A stretch of 64,000 bases of DNA from Cercospora beticola (taxonomy: Eukaryota; Ascomycota; Dothideomycetes; Mycosphaerellales; Mycosphaerellaceae). The DNA lies in NCBI RefSeq assembly GCF_033473495.1, contig NC_088936.1:3224001-3288000 (forward strand), read 5' to 3'. Both the position numbers and the translations under genes were made by a program. Shown in pieces: positions 53,466-63,134 of the stretch; position 1 is the stretch's first letter; every line of letters starts with the position of its first letter. Under the pieces are notes generated by a model that searched no databases, was not told the origin of the DNA, and saw only the letters and a program-made list of their open reading frames with translations.

Positions 53466-53744
53466 TCATATGCCCTGGCTTGTTCGAAAAAATGGCTGTC
53501 GTTCTGATGAAGGGTCAGAATTTGTGAAGCATTGTTGCGCGCCGACAAGGGCACTGACCACATTTTGAGACGTTTGACTCCTGTGTTGTCTCTTGAACCA
53601 CTTCAGGAAACCCTTCCGGATGTCGCTTTGGCGTCGATAATGGGAGCCATAGTGCTCGTCGCAGACCTCAGTCACAGTCACAACAGGAGCCGACTTGCTT
53701 TTCTTCTGTTTCTTGGCAGACTTTGGTGTAGCAGAAAAATCCAT
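53466..53744 (-). CDS. Possible small basic protein (92 aa)
   Basis: Open from the ATG at 53744 to 53466; the frame continues upstream to 53861. The product is Lys/Ser-rich at the N terminus (Ser-Ala-Lys-Lys-Gln-Lys-Lys-Ser-Lys), then has a patch Gly-Phe-Leu-Lys-Trp-Phe-Lys-Arg. No family is recognised, and the support is only length and composition. It could equally be a chance frame. Confidence 0.3.
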   Translation of the reverse strand: MDFSATPKSAKKQKKSKSAPVVTVTEVCDEHYGSHYRRQSDIRKGFLKWFKRQHRSQTSQNVVSALVGAQQCFTNSDPSSERQPFFRTSQGI

Positions 53745-54179
53745 TTTGTAATAGGCCGGCTTCAAAAATCGAGTGCAAAGCCGAGCTCGCGTGAGTTCAA
53801 GTCGCAAAAGTGAGAGGGCGATGGAGAGTGAGTATGGTCGCCCTGCCACAGTCGCATTCAACTATACTTATGGAATTGCAGCAGCCGTGGTCGGCCGCGA
53901 TATATCGCGCGGTTGAACATCGCTGTTCGCAGGTCACGATAGCGAAGAATGTCTGCTGACTTTTCTGCAGAAAATGGCGAGACCCATGGTGCAGAAGACC
54001 AGGCGAGAACATTCCTTCGTCCCGACAAGGAGGACGCGAACGATAGACCGGCAGCGAGATCCGCCAAAAAGTGGTACGGATTTGGCAAAAGCGAGCACGT
54101 GATTGTGCTATATCGGTCGTTGTGGATCTGGTGGAGAAACTTGTTGACGAGAGAACATTAGTTGTCCGAAAAGCGCTAT
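53745..54179. other. Intergenic
   Basis: No convincing gene. A 70-codon forward frame at 53949-54161 has no family features. Confidence 0.45.
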
Positions 54180-55319
54180 CTAAAGTTTCGACTTGCTATT
54201 CAGCTTGTTCTTCGCCTCGAGCAGTTTCTGATATGCCATTTCTGCAAATGGCTCGCGCTCTTCTGCGTACTGTTTCGCCGAAGCAGAACTGGCTTGTCGT
54301 GTGGCATAACGAGCAGCGATGCCTTGAAAGATTATGGAGTCTCTGAACAGGGCGAAAGCGGTTGCCCAAGCAAGATCTTTCTGCGTGATTTCGAAGCCAG
54401 TATCTTGTCGATACCATTCAACGCATTCTGCGTGCTCAGGCAGACCCGGCCATTCCTTCCTAGTGCTTTTCGGATCGGAAGGATTCAGGAAAGCTTGGTC
54501 TGCGTGTTTCCTCGGCCACGAAGGTGTAGCTTCTGATATTGTCCAGCCTTGAATCAAGTTGGTGAGGTCGGCAAGAGGGTGCCCAATTGTGACCATTTCC
54601 CAGTCAAGTATCCCAATGACCCGCGGTTCAGTCTTGTGGAAAACAAGATTGTCAATCTTGAAGTCCCCGTGGAACAACACCCCGCGATCGTACGGCTGAT
54701 TCTGCTCTTGGCCGAAGAACTCGATGAAGTCGTCAAAATGCGGCAGCTGGCCCACTTCTTCACCCGTCTCCTTGTCTTTCGCCTCAGCTTGCGACTGCGC
54801 AAGACTCTTGAATGTCCTAATCTGTCTCTTGTAGAACCCATTCGGTTTCCCGAAATTTTCAAGTCCAATGTCCTTGGGATTGATGCGGTGGAGTTTCGCC
54901 AGCGTCCGTATCGCATCTCTCCACATCTCCTGCCGATCGTGCTCATTTACGTCTTCAATGGCGGCATTCTTGATGAAGCGACCATCGAGGAAGCTCATCA
55001 CATAGAATGGTGTCCCAAGAATGCTGTCATCTTCGCACAGAACATATGCCTTCGGAACCGGGACGTCGGTATCCTGCAGAGCGGCGATGACTTTGTACTC
55101 GCGATCAACCCGATGCGCCGTCTTGCTCAGAAGCTTTCCCGGAGGCTTCTTGCGGAGGACGTATCGTTTGCTATCGGCCGCGGTGATCTGGTATGTGGGA
55201 TTGGACTGTCCGAAACCGAATTGCTTCAAGTCGACGGGAGTCTGGATCTCGGGCACATGCTGGTTGAGGTACTTTTCTAACGCCGCTTGGTCAATTGGTT
55301 GTCGGACTGGCCCTGCCAT
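54180..55319 (-). CDS. APH-type phosphotransferase (ACAD10/11 N-domain-like)
   Basis: Single exon, 379 aa. The N lobe contains Phe-Gly-Phe-Gly-Gln-Ser-Asn-Pro-Thr and Tyr-Val-Leu-Arg-Lys-Lys-Pro-Pro-Gly. The catalytic loop is Phe-His-Gly-Asp-Phe-Lys-Ile-Asp-Asn, and the metal site is Leu-Asp-Trp-Glu-Met. These are the hallmarks of the phosphotransferase domain found in ACAD10/ACAD11-type proteins and in separate fungal proteins. In animals this domain phosphorylates 4-hydroxy-acyl groups on CoA, which would suit fatty-acid catabolism; this is inference. No peroxisomal signal at the C terminus (Ser-Lys-Leu sits at the very end as Lys-Ser-Lys-Leu, so SKL is in fact a perfect PTS1). A peroxisomal location is therefore likely. 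Confidence 0.87.
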   Translation of the reverse strand: MAGPVRQPIDQAALEKYLNQHVPEIQTPVDLKQFGFGQSNPTYQITAADSKRYVLRKKPPGKLLSKTAHRVDREYKVIAALQDTDVPVPKAYVLCEDDSILGTPFYVMSFLDGRFIKNAAIEDVNEHDRQEMWRDAIRTLAKLHRINPKDIGLENFGKPNGFYKRQIRTFKSLAQSQAEAKDKETGEEVGQLPHFDDFIEFFGQEQNQPYDRGVLFHGDFKIDNLVFHKTEPRVIGILDWEMVTIGHPLADLTNLIQGWTISEATPSWPRKHADQAFLNPSDPKSTRKEWPGLPEHAECVEWYRQDTGFEITQKDLAWATAFALFRDSIIFQGIAARYATRQASSASAKQYAEEREPFAEMAYQKLLEAKNKLNSKSKL

Positions 55320-55969
55320 GTTGTATGTGTTCTAGATGAGATGTCGAATACCAACCAGAGGTCACAGAATAGATTCCTGGACTTGTAGATCTATGCATTT
55401 ACAAAAGCGAGCTCTACTCCACCAGCATCACTGGCAATGCGTGAGAGCCATGGGAGAAGAAGGCCGAGGTCATCCTGAATCGGTCGGCAAAGCGGTGGCC
55501 CGAACTCCGACCCTCGCTCGGGTCGAAGGTTTTGTGCCCTAACTCTTCAAGGACCACATCGCGAGCACTCCTCCAAAAGGGCAACATTGCGAGTGCGCTC
55601 GAGCCCCAAGTCGTCACCAGTTCTCTGAACAGTGAGCGCAGCCATCGACGACTTGCAACTGCTGGCCGCACTCGAGCCCTAAGGCCCTTCGCAATCATGC
55701 GCATCCAGGCACCACGACGAGGATAGCGTGTTCAATTGCCAGTCTTGGAACTGCAAATGCACAAGGTGAGGTCCAGAGTAAGGCCTGTCTACCGCACGAT
55801 AGTATGGCGGAACATGTCAGGGATCAGCAAAGACCATGTTTGTGGAAGATAATCATTGAACACGATGCGGTCGCTGACCTTTCGTCATTTCCGTTTCATA
55901 TTCTCCTGACTCGACAGCGAGGTTTGTGAACTGCTTTCCTCCTTCTGAGAACCACATTCGAGCGAGATC
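55320..55969. promoter_or_regulatory. Divergent upstream region (APH / PRISE-like)
   Basis: 650 bp between divergent starts. A minus-strand frame near 55414-55704 has no family features. Confidence 0.45.
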
Positions 55970-57133
55970 ATGGGCAGACATGCGCTCATCTTCGGTGCCA
56001 GTGGCATTCAAGGCTGGGCTGTCACCAATCAGCTGCTCAATGGCTACCCAGATCCCGAAGCATTCGAGAACATCACGGCTCTGACGCACCGGCCCATTCA
56101 AGGACGTACGCTGTGGCCAGAGACCTCCAAACTGCGACTCGTAAGCGGAATTGACTTGCAGAGAGACGACCTTGAGCAACAACTTGTAGCTCAAGTCACC
56201 GACATTGCGACCGTGACCACGGTATTTTTCCTCGCCTACACCTTCAATCCGGACCAGGATCAAGAAGTTGCGACCAATCTCAAGATACTCAGCAACGCCA
56301 TAACAGCGGTCGAAGCGTTGTCAGAGAACTTCGAGTTCGTGGTTCTTGCGACTGGGACCAAGGCATACGGAGTACATCTGATTGACGAATTCCCATTTCG
56401 ACACCAGGTTCCGTTGACTGAAGAACTTCCATCAATATCGGAGCCGCATCGCAGCAAACTCTTCTATTGCGCGCAGACAGACTGGCTAGCAGAACACAGT
56501 CGAGACAAGGCTTGGACATACTGTGAACTACGCCCGGACGTCATCGTTGGCTTCGTGCCAAACGGCAATGCTTACTGCATTGCTCAACTGCTTGCCAAGT
56601 TCCTTGCTCTATACAGGGAAGTGAACGGCAAGGGTGCCATATGTCCCTTACCTGGCACACTGGGAAGCTGGGATTGCTTGTCGAATGATTCAGGTCAGGA
56701 TACCATCGCCAGATTTGCGATTCATGCGGCGTTGCATCCTGAGCAATGTGGTGCTGGACAGGCCTTTAACGTAGCTTCTCATCGCACACCGCTGTCCTGG
56801 TCCGAGAGGTGGCCAATACTGTGCAAGTTCTTCGATCTGAAGGGGGCGCCACCTCCAGCTGGAGAGGGCTTCCTGGCCAGCCAATTTCTAGCTGACCATA
56901 GAGACGAGTGGGCGAAGCTGGAAGCCAGCCATGGTCTTGTTGGCGCTGAAGAGACAAGGAGTGTTCACATGCTAGGACATGGCATACTGGCGTGCATGAA
57001 GTTCGATAGACAATTGAGCTTGGAGAGAATGCACCAAGCATGGGCTCATGGAGGCAAACCCGAGGAGTCGACCACAGAGGAAATATGGTGGACTGCGTTT
57101 CGACGCTTCAGAGATGCTAAGATCATTCCATGA
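55970..57133 (+). CDS. PRISE-like NAD(P)-binding reductase
   Basis: Single exon, 387 aa. The N terminus has the extended-SDR nucleotide loop Gly-Ala-Ser-Gly-Ile-Gln-Gly-Trp. The rest follows the PRISE (progesterone 5-beta-reductase / iridoid synthase-like) order: Thr-His-Arg-Pro after beta-2, Phe-Leu-Ala-Tyr-Thr, Leu-Ala-Thr-Gly-Thr-Lys-Ala-Tyr-Gly and Phe-Tyr-Cys-Ala-Gln-Thr-Asp, then Leu-Arg-Pro-Asp-Val-Ile-Val-Gly-Phe and Phe-Asn-Val-Ala. Members reduce enone double bonds. Fungal substrates are mostly unknown. Ends convergent with the hydrolase gene. Confidence 0.85.
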   Translation: MGRHALIFGASGIQGWAVTNQLLNGYPDPEAFENITALTHRPIQGRTLWPETSKLRLVSGIDLQRDDLEQQLVAQVTDIATVTTVFFLAYTFNPDQDQEVATNLKILSNAITAVEALSENFEFVVLATGTKAYGVHLIDEFPFRHQVPLTEELPSISEPHRSKLFYCAQTDWLAEHSRDKAWTYCELRPDVIVGFVPNGNAYCIAQLLAKFLALYREVNGKGAICPLPGTLGSWDCLSNDSGQDTIARFAIHAALHPEQCGAGQAFNVASHRTPLSWSERWPILCKFFDLKGAPPPAGEGFLASQFLADHRDEWAKLEASHGLVGAEETRSVHMLGHGILACMKFDRQLSLERMHQAWAHGGKPEESTTEEIWWTAFRRFRDAKIIP

Positions 57134-57301
57134 CTTTTCTCGAACGAATCCCGCGCTCAAAATGCAACTCTCAACTAGATGCACACTATCGCTCATTATC
57201 AATGCATTGATGCGACAAAATAGAAGCAAGCTCGCCACCCCAAGTATCGCTAACAGGTTCACCGACCTTAAAAGTATGCAATTTGGAAATGTCTCCGGGC
57301 T

Positions 57302-58477
57302 TCAGCTGAGTGGGATCGCTGGGATTTCCGACGACTCGAGCACAAATTTGATGCCTGCAGCAGTTTTGCGAAAATATTCTTCTCTTGGCTTCTCCAAGTA
57401 TGGTGAAGGGTATGCAAAAAAGCAGTGAGGCAGGCCGGTGTATTCGTGATACTCATGAAGAACACTAGAGAGGCACATTAGTGAGCACAGCACCCGAGGA
57501 CACCATCTCCTTACTGGTCGTCGACAAGTAGCTCCTTGAATATTCGAGCGTCATCGCGAAGTGTATCTACTTCGCAGCCGGATAGATATACACACGGTAG
57601 CTTCTTCAACAGCCTGGAGTACGACGGGAAGATGAATGGATCAGTCTTGGGAGATCCGTGCAGATCTTTCATCGTGCGTCAGCTCGTTGTGCCATGTCAG
57701 CCGAGTTCGTGACATACCGAGCAGAGTCTCCATCGCTGCTCTTGTGTAGACAGAGCGTCCGTTATGTTCGTTGTAGCTCTTGTATTTGCGCTGGATCTCC
57801 CCTGGCACTACATCTGGATGAATGGTGAATGGCTGTATAGCAACAACGCCCTGCAGTTGACTCGTCTTGCGATGCGAGATGAGGTTCAGAGCTGTGGCAA
57901 TGGCTAGTGTAGCTCCAGCAGAGACCCCCATCAGTAGCACCGTCGCCGGCTTTGATCCATACTCGGCTGCGTGACCCACGCACCACTCGGCAGCATCAAT
58001 GCAGTCTCCGAATCCGGCCGGATAGGGATCATAAGGAGCAAGGCGATAATCGACGCTGACGAACACGAGTCCAGTGTCTTTAGCATATCGGCGCACCAAC
58101 ACATCATCTTCTTCGACAGTTCCAAGTACCAGTCCACCACCATGAATGTAGCAGACTATGGACTGGTTGAGCTTTTGGTTGGGTGGCGTGTAGACTCTGA
58201 GTCGCACACCGGTCGAAGTGGTCTCATGGGAGACAGAAACGGACTCATCCGGCGAGGGTAGGCCGTATTTCTTCGTCACGTTGAACAGGTTATGTCTGTA
58301 TTGCTCCAAGAGATCTTCATAGGTGGGGCCAAGCAGTAGAGGTCGAAAACCAAGCTCGTTTTCAAACTATTGTGCGTGTCGCAATTTCAGCCAAGTTCAA
58401 AGAAAGCAGAGCCTGAAATGGCGACTGCAAGCACATACCTCAAGCCATTCCGGCCGGAAAACAGAGTGATCACTCAT
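57302..58477 (-). CDS. Alpha/beta hydrolase (HSL/abhydrolase-3 type), four exons
   Basis: Minus-strand exons 58439-58477, 57718-58366, 57515-57665 and 57302-57464; introns 72, 52 and 50 nt; 333 aa. Oxyanion motif Ile-His-Gly-Gly-Gly, nucleophile elbow Gly-Val-Ser-Ala-Gly, and the acid region Glu-Val-Asp-Thr-Leu-Arg-Asp. The catalytic His (Gly-Leu-Pro-His-Cys-Phe) is found only if the last intron (GTAAGG...CTCTCTAG) is spliced; otherwise the frame stops after Val-Asp-Asp-Gln and the enzyme would lack it. Exon 1 encodes Met-Ser-Asp-His and Pro-Glu-Trp-Leu-Glu, and exon 2 begins Phe-Glu-Asn-Glu-Leu-Gly. Likely an esterase or lipase on small acyl esters; substrate unknown. Confidence 0.85.
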
Positions 58478-59584
58478 TAGTATACTTATGTCTCTGGAAA
58501 CAGGAAACGGCGGGAACGGCCATCGCAGAGGGTGTGAAGATATAGAGCTCAGCTACCCTACCTCCTCGCAACGACGTACTTGCTGCAGCTGTCTGGATGC
58601 GAACTACTCTCCGCAGAGGGGTCAGTAGCACGCCACTTCTTGGTACGCCGTATGTAAGTGTCGTACAACATGGTCAGCGGTTAGATCAGGTGAAGTTGAG
58701 GTTTGCGACTGGCGTGGAAGGAGGATTGTCAGTTACATGCCTGCCCAGCAAGTTTGCCGATTCTCGGCTCAAGCTTCAGGCGTCCCACTCGACGTCCTCC
58801 AACTTCTGCTTCATCCATTACATATTCATTGGACTATCGACATCTTAATTTCGGACTGGAACGTCCGGGACCAGGCACAACAAGGCAAACTTCTGTGCAT
58901 CATGTGCACTGCCGGCCTAATACTGGTGCACATGGACACACAAAGAACACAATGCCAGTTGCACTGGCACTCAAGACGCCGATGATCTACTACGAAGAGC
59001 AGTCTGGTCAAACATCAAGTTCTACATTAGTCTCCATTTGGTTCTGGATCGCTCATCGCGCTGGAGCAAGGTCATATGATCGAGAGCAGCAAAATGTCTC
59101 GGGCCGAACACATAACAAGCTTGTGAACGCACCTCCCATCTGCATCGTTGCTCTCACGAACTTCTGCCATTACACGTCGAAAAGCGGCAGATGCCACACG
59201 AGAGACGCGACTATGGCGATGATGACTGCCTACTCACCAATGGTTCTCGATTGAGCGATCGAAGGATCCGCCAAGCTCTACCACAATCAGTATGGATTTG
59301 CGATCCTGACTTCACTGTGCATCCTATGGCTCAACTTTGGTATTGTGGCTTTACACGATGTGAACGATTGGAGGTCGATGCTTCTGAAGGATTGAACGAT
59401 CCTTTACAATCCTGGATTGCTTTTTGATCCATCCTGGCGACTGTACCACTCTCCCTCCTTGCAGGATGAAGCGATTGTTGAGTCTTGGGCTGCTTTCTGA
59501 TCCATCGTGACGTTTGCAGCACCCTCTCATTAAGCACAACTGCGAGACAGTCGCTTGCTTTGGCAACAGTGCAGCGCAAGCCGA
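58478..59584. other. Divergent upstream region with a diverged repeat
   Basis: 1.1 kb without a recognised gene. At 59389-59512 a segment of about 50 nt occurs twice in imperfect form, about 73 nt apart; the best-matching core is gctttttgatccatcctgg (59419-) versus gctttctgatccatcgtg (59492-). Confidence 0.45.
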
Positions 59585-62020
59585 ATGGCGGTGCGGTATG
59601 AGAGTATCTCACCAGAATCCCGCAGCTACGACGCGGGTGCGATGGCCATGGACAGCAGCGGCTCCGACAAGGAGCAGGAGTCAGAAAAGTACGAACCCGT
59701 CGAGCCTGGTCGACGAATCCTGACGGCACGGCCATGGCTTTCAACACTTGGCATGCAACTCGCCTCACTACTGTGGCTGGCTCCCATCATCGCTCTGCTC
59801 TACTTGAATTTCAAGAACCACGAGATCGGACAGAGTGCATGGTGCCCAGGCGGTGGAAGCTGCAATAATGGCACATACGATGCGAATCCAGGACTGGCAG
59901 CCCAAAACGCCCCCAAGTACAGCAAAGAATCGCGCGATCTCCTGGGAAGCCTTCAACTCGTTGCAAAGGCATTGGAGATCTGGTTTGCCTTGATTGCGCT
60001 CTGGTTCGTTTACCTGTTCACCATGAGGATGGCCAGCAAGGATCATGGTGTACCGGTCGAATACCTCACGCGCGCATATCGACTCGGCGAATTCTTCGAG
60101 ATCTTTCGGCCACGCACGTGGACTTCCCTTTCCTCGAAATCAACGACTCGAAATACGAAGCAATCCGCCCTTTTATGGATCTTTGTGAATCACATCAGTG
60201 GTAGTGAGCTTGCTTTGTGTACTTATGGGGCCCGCGACTGCCGTTCTCGTGCTTCCCACTCAACAGTGGTTGGAAACGAAGGATTATGTCACTGGACAGC
60301 TAAAGGAATTCAACGCTGCAAGTCCGCCTTCAGTGTCTGGGTTTCTGTTGGGCCAGAAGCAACGCTGCTCTGATCAAGATGTGCAAGAGAAGCGCTGGTC
60401 CTGTAGATCACCCGGATCTAGCTATCGGCTTGACTATTGGCTTGTGTCGTCAATCTTCGCTGGTAGGGGAATACAATTTAGCGAGGCGCCAATCAGTTTC
60501 GCTTCGAACATGACCGACGACCAGAACTATCGCAGCCCGGTACCAGTCTGGGTGCCCAACCGACAGCTACTTTGGGAATTCACCTATGACGAGATGTACT
60601 ATAAAGCAATGCAAACTGGCACGACGAGCTTGGCAGACCTCAATGACCACTTCTCATTCGACGAACCAATATCAGAGGAGCTATATCAGCGATACAGGGT
60701 GTTTGAGAAGGCCATTGAACTTGAAAACACACGTGAAGGGCCCATTCTCGGGCTTGTTGCGAATCAATGGCCTGCTCCAGAGTGGGTACAGGACAATGAC
60801 GCACCACCAGATGGTGTGAACTGGATCTGGACAACAACTGTGGACGAGAATCGGCAAGTCCGTTGCTATCCAGTGTGGGCGATGCAGAACTCTTCTGGAA
60901 CCAGCAGTACGAAAACCTCGACTGGGAATCAGTACCGGTATACAACAACTACACGCGGTGCATCCAGGTAGGCTCAGGCTGGGGTCCAAACACCAAGAAT
61001 GAGAGCTTTACGATAGAGCACCCCCTGATGTCCGCCAATTCTACCAACGATGGGCCGGAAGCTGAGATTAGAGTGTACAGCTCCGACCGCACTGCCTTCC
61101 TTTCCAATGGAACCCTGCCATCGGGAATGGATCCAGACTGCCTGCGACCTTTCATCGATGAACCAGTGCCGTTGGGGGTTGAATGCGACTGGGAACAGTT
61201 CTTTACTATCGACAACTCATCTATAACGGCCAACATGTCTCGGTTCGCCAATACTGTCGAGCTGCAGCAACGGACCTCAAATTTATCTACATCTGCGATA
61301 TACGCCATAGACTATATGGTGCGTCGCAACAATACTTTATATGTATACATCCCCTCCAGCTCCGTCAACCAGCTTTCGTTCGCGGAAACCCGCCAACTGC
61401 CTCAACTCGGAGCGGCAATTCCTGTGGACCCAGAATGGTTCTTGGCAACATGGGCTGTAGATAGCGGTGGCACGATACCCGTCAACCGCTCAACTGCCCT
61501 TATAGGATTGACCTTCAGTCAGGCGCCGGGGATAGAGACTCTTGCGGTAGCTGATACCGGGGACTTCAACATCCTGCAGAGCAAACTCCTACAGAGCTTG
61601 CAATATATGCTAACAATGCTTGACTACACGGTCGATCCTGCACCCCAGACTCTTGATAGATCGGCAGAAGAGAACATGGACCATCCGCCCATCATCTTCA
61701 AGACTCGGTACTACACCTGGACGTACAGTATGTCTTCACGCACATCGAAATTCGCTGCAGCGATCGCGATCATGGGCATGGTCATCGCCATTGCCACGAC
61801 GGTTTTCGCCGGAGTAGACACAGAGCATCCGTACCGATCTCTCACAGATATCGTCATCTCTGCCCTCGAGCACATACCTGACCGGTCAAGGGAGTTCAGA
61901 GATGGCGAAATGACGAGGCAAGAGGCTGCAAGAGTGAGATACAAGGTAGTCAGCAGCGAGAGCCTCGTGGGAGGCCTGCGATACGAAGGAGTAGATCGTA
62001 CTGCGAAAGAAGTAGAGTAA
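59585..62020 (+). CDS. Large multi-pass fungal membrane protein with two frame changes
   Basis: Coding signal runs from the ATG at 59585 to the stop at 62018-62020, but in three frames. Part 1 (to about 60195) has two membrane helices (near Leu-Leu-Trp-Leu-Ala-Pro-Ile-Ile and Leu-Ile-Ala-Leu-Trp-Phe-Val-Tyr) and ends Leu-Leu-Trp-Ile-Phe-Val. Part 2 (about 60198-60860) begins with Val-Ser-Leu-Leu-Cys-Val-Leu-Met-Gly-Pro-Ala, a third helix. Part 3 has many N-glycosylation sequons, a final helix (Ala-Ile-Ala-Ile-Met-Gly-Met-Val-Ile-Ala) and a charged tail. Change 2 could be a 50-nt intron (60856-60905, CAA|GTCCGT...CAGCAG|TAC). No plausible intron fits change 1: dropping one base near 60197 would give one continuous helix, so a frameshift or sequence error is likely. 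Function unknown; topology suggests a large extracellular domain. Confidence 0.6.
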
Positions 62021-62166
62021 TGTCTTATAATTGTAATCATCGTAACGGTCATATTTATGAATCGTGCTCGTTACTCTCTAAACAACATCGTCGACTTCTC
62101 TGCAAGCCCTCATCATTATATCAATCAAATCATTGTATCATCGTTGAAAATCGTACTTTATCATCA
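62021..62166. other. Convergent 3' region
   Basis: Short convergent segment with a simple atcatcatcatc run (62161-62172). Nothing else. Confidence 0.4.
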
Positions 62167-63134
62167 TCATCGTGTTTGTGCGTGAAAGATGCCTTCGAAT
62201 TGCTCCTCTTGAACCCTCCTTCGCTCGCGTCGGTGTAGCAACAGAACCACGAGACCCATAACGACGAGGAGGATGGGTATGCCAAGACCGAGACCAATAC
62301 CCAGACCAAGTTCTGTTGCGCGATCGAATTGAGACATCGAAACTGGCGTGAAGACGAACGGTTCCGACGCGGCCGTAGCATCGGGTGAGGATTCGATGAT
62401 GCTTGGGTTAACCATCGTGGTCATGCCCGACGATTCTGCTGCACTTGCAGACATCTCGGTTGCAGTCGTCTCTGCAGCTGCTGAGGTCATGTCCGATTCT
62501 GTTGCCTCTGTCGTGGTGCTCGCGGCTTCCATGGTCACGCTCGATGGCTCCTCGGTAGTCATGCTGGCCGATTCTTCGGTGGTCGTGCTGGGGGCTGTTT
62601 CTGAGGCCATGGCTGCTGCTGTCGTTGCTGCTGTGCTTTCCTCTGCTGCCGATGTCTCAGCTCCGCTGGTCGCAGAAGGCGTAGCATCATCAGACGCCGA
62701 AGGTACAGCTGCTGGTGCTGCCGCGGCTCCAGCTGCCGCTACAGTGAAGACTGGGCTGCTTGCCACACATTGCTCGCACTCGTTTGGAAGATCACTCTTC
62801 TGCAGCCTGAAGTAGACCTCAGGACTGAACTGGTTGGCCTCCGACTCTGCACCTGGAGCCATCCACGGATACGAGTTCGTGGTAGGAGGCAGGTTCTCTG
62901 ATAGACAATCAGTTGCAGCCCAGAAATTCTGAATGATCGATACCAACCTCCGAGGATGTCGACCGTGTAGCTACCATCGTCGGCACTTGGGCCTCGCCAC
63001 AACTGCAATGTTGTCAAGGGCCATGGCGATGTCCAGCTGACGTTGACCTGCGATCCCGCCTCCAAGGTGTTCACAACGCCTATAGGCGTGATGAATCCCA
63101 ATTGGGCTGCTTGTAGCACGACCAGGGCTGCCAT
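62167..63134 (-). CDS. Mid2-like Ser/Thr-rich single-pass membrane protein
   Basis: Minus-strand exons 62948-63134 and 62167-62897 with a 50-nt intron (GTTGGT, branch CTGAT, CTATCAG) at phase 1; 305 aa. N-terminal hydrophobic stretch (Ala-Leu-Val-Val-Leu-Gln-Ala-Ala) as signal peptide. An extracellular beta-type domain with Val-Asn-Val-Ser-Trp-Thr and Leu-Trp-Arg-Gly follows, as in fungal Ser/Thr-rich GPI/KRE9-related proteins, then Cys-Glu-Gln-Cys. The long Ser/Thr/Ala/Glu mucin-like region (about 120-240) is followed by one helix (Gly-Leu-Gly-Ile-Pro-Ile-Leu-Leu-Val-Val-Met) and a basic cytosolic stop-transfer (Arg-Arg-Glu-Arg-Arg-Arg). This is the layout of Mid2/Wsc-type wall-stress sensors; sensor function is inferred. 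Confidence 0.78.

Noticed and set aside
47737..57133. A secondary-metabolite gene cluster formed by the ligase, SDR, ADH and PRISE-like reductase
   Set aside because: No polyketide, peptide or terpene synthase, no P450, and primary-type genes are interspersed; a loose metabolic neighbourhood is the more careful reading.
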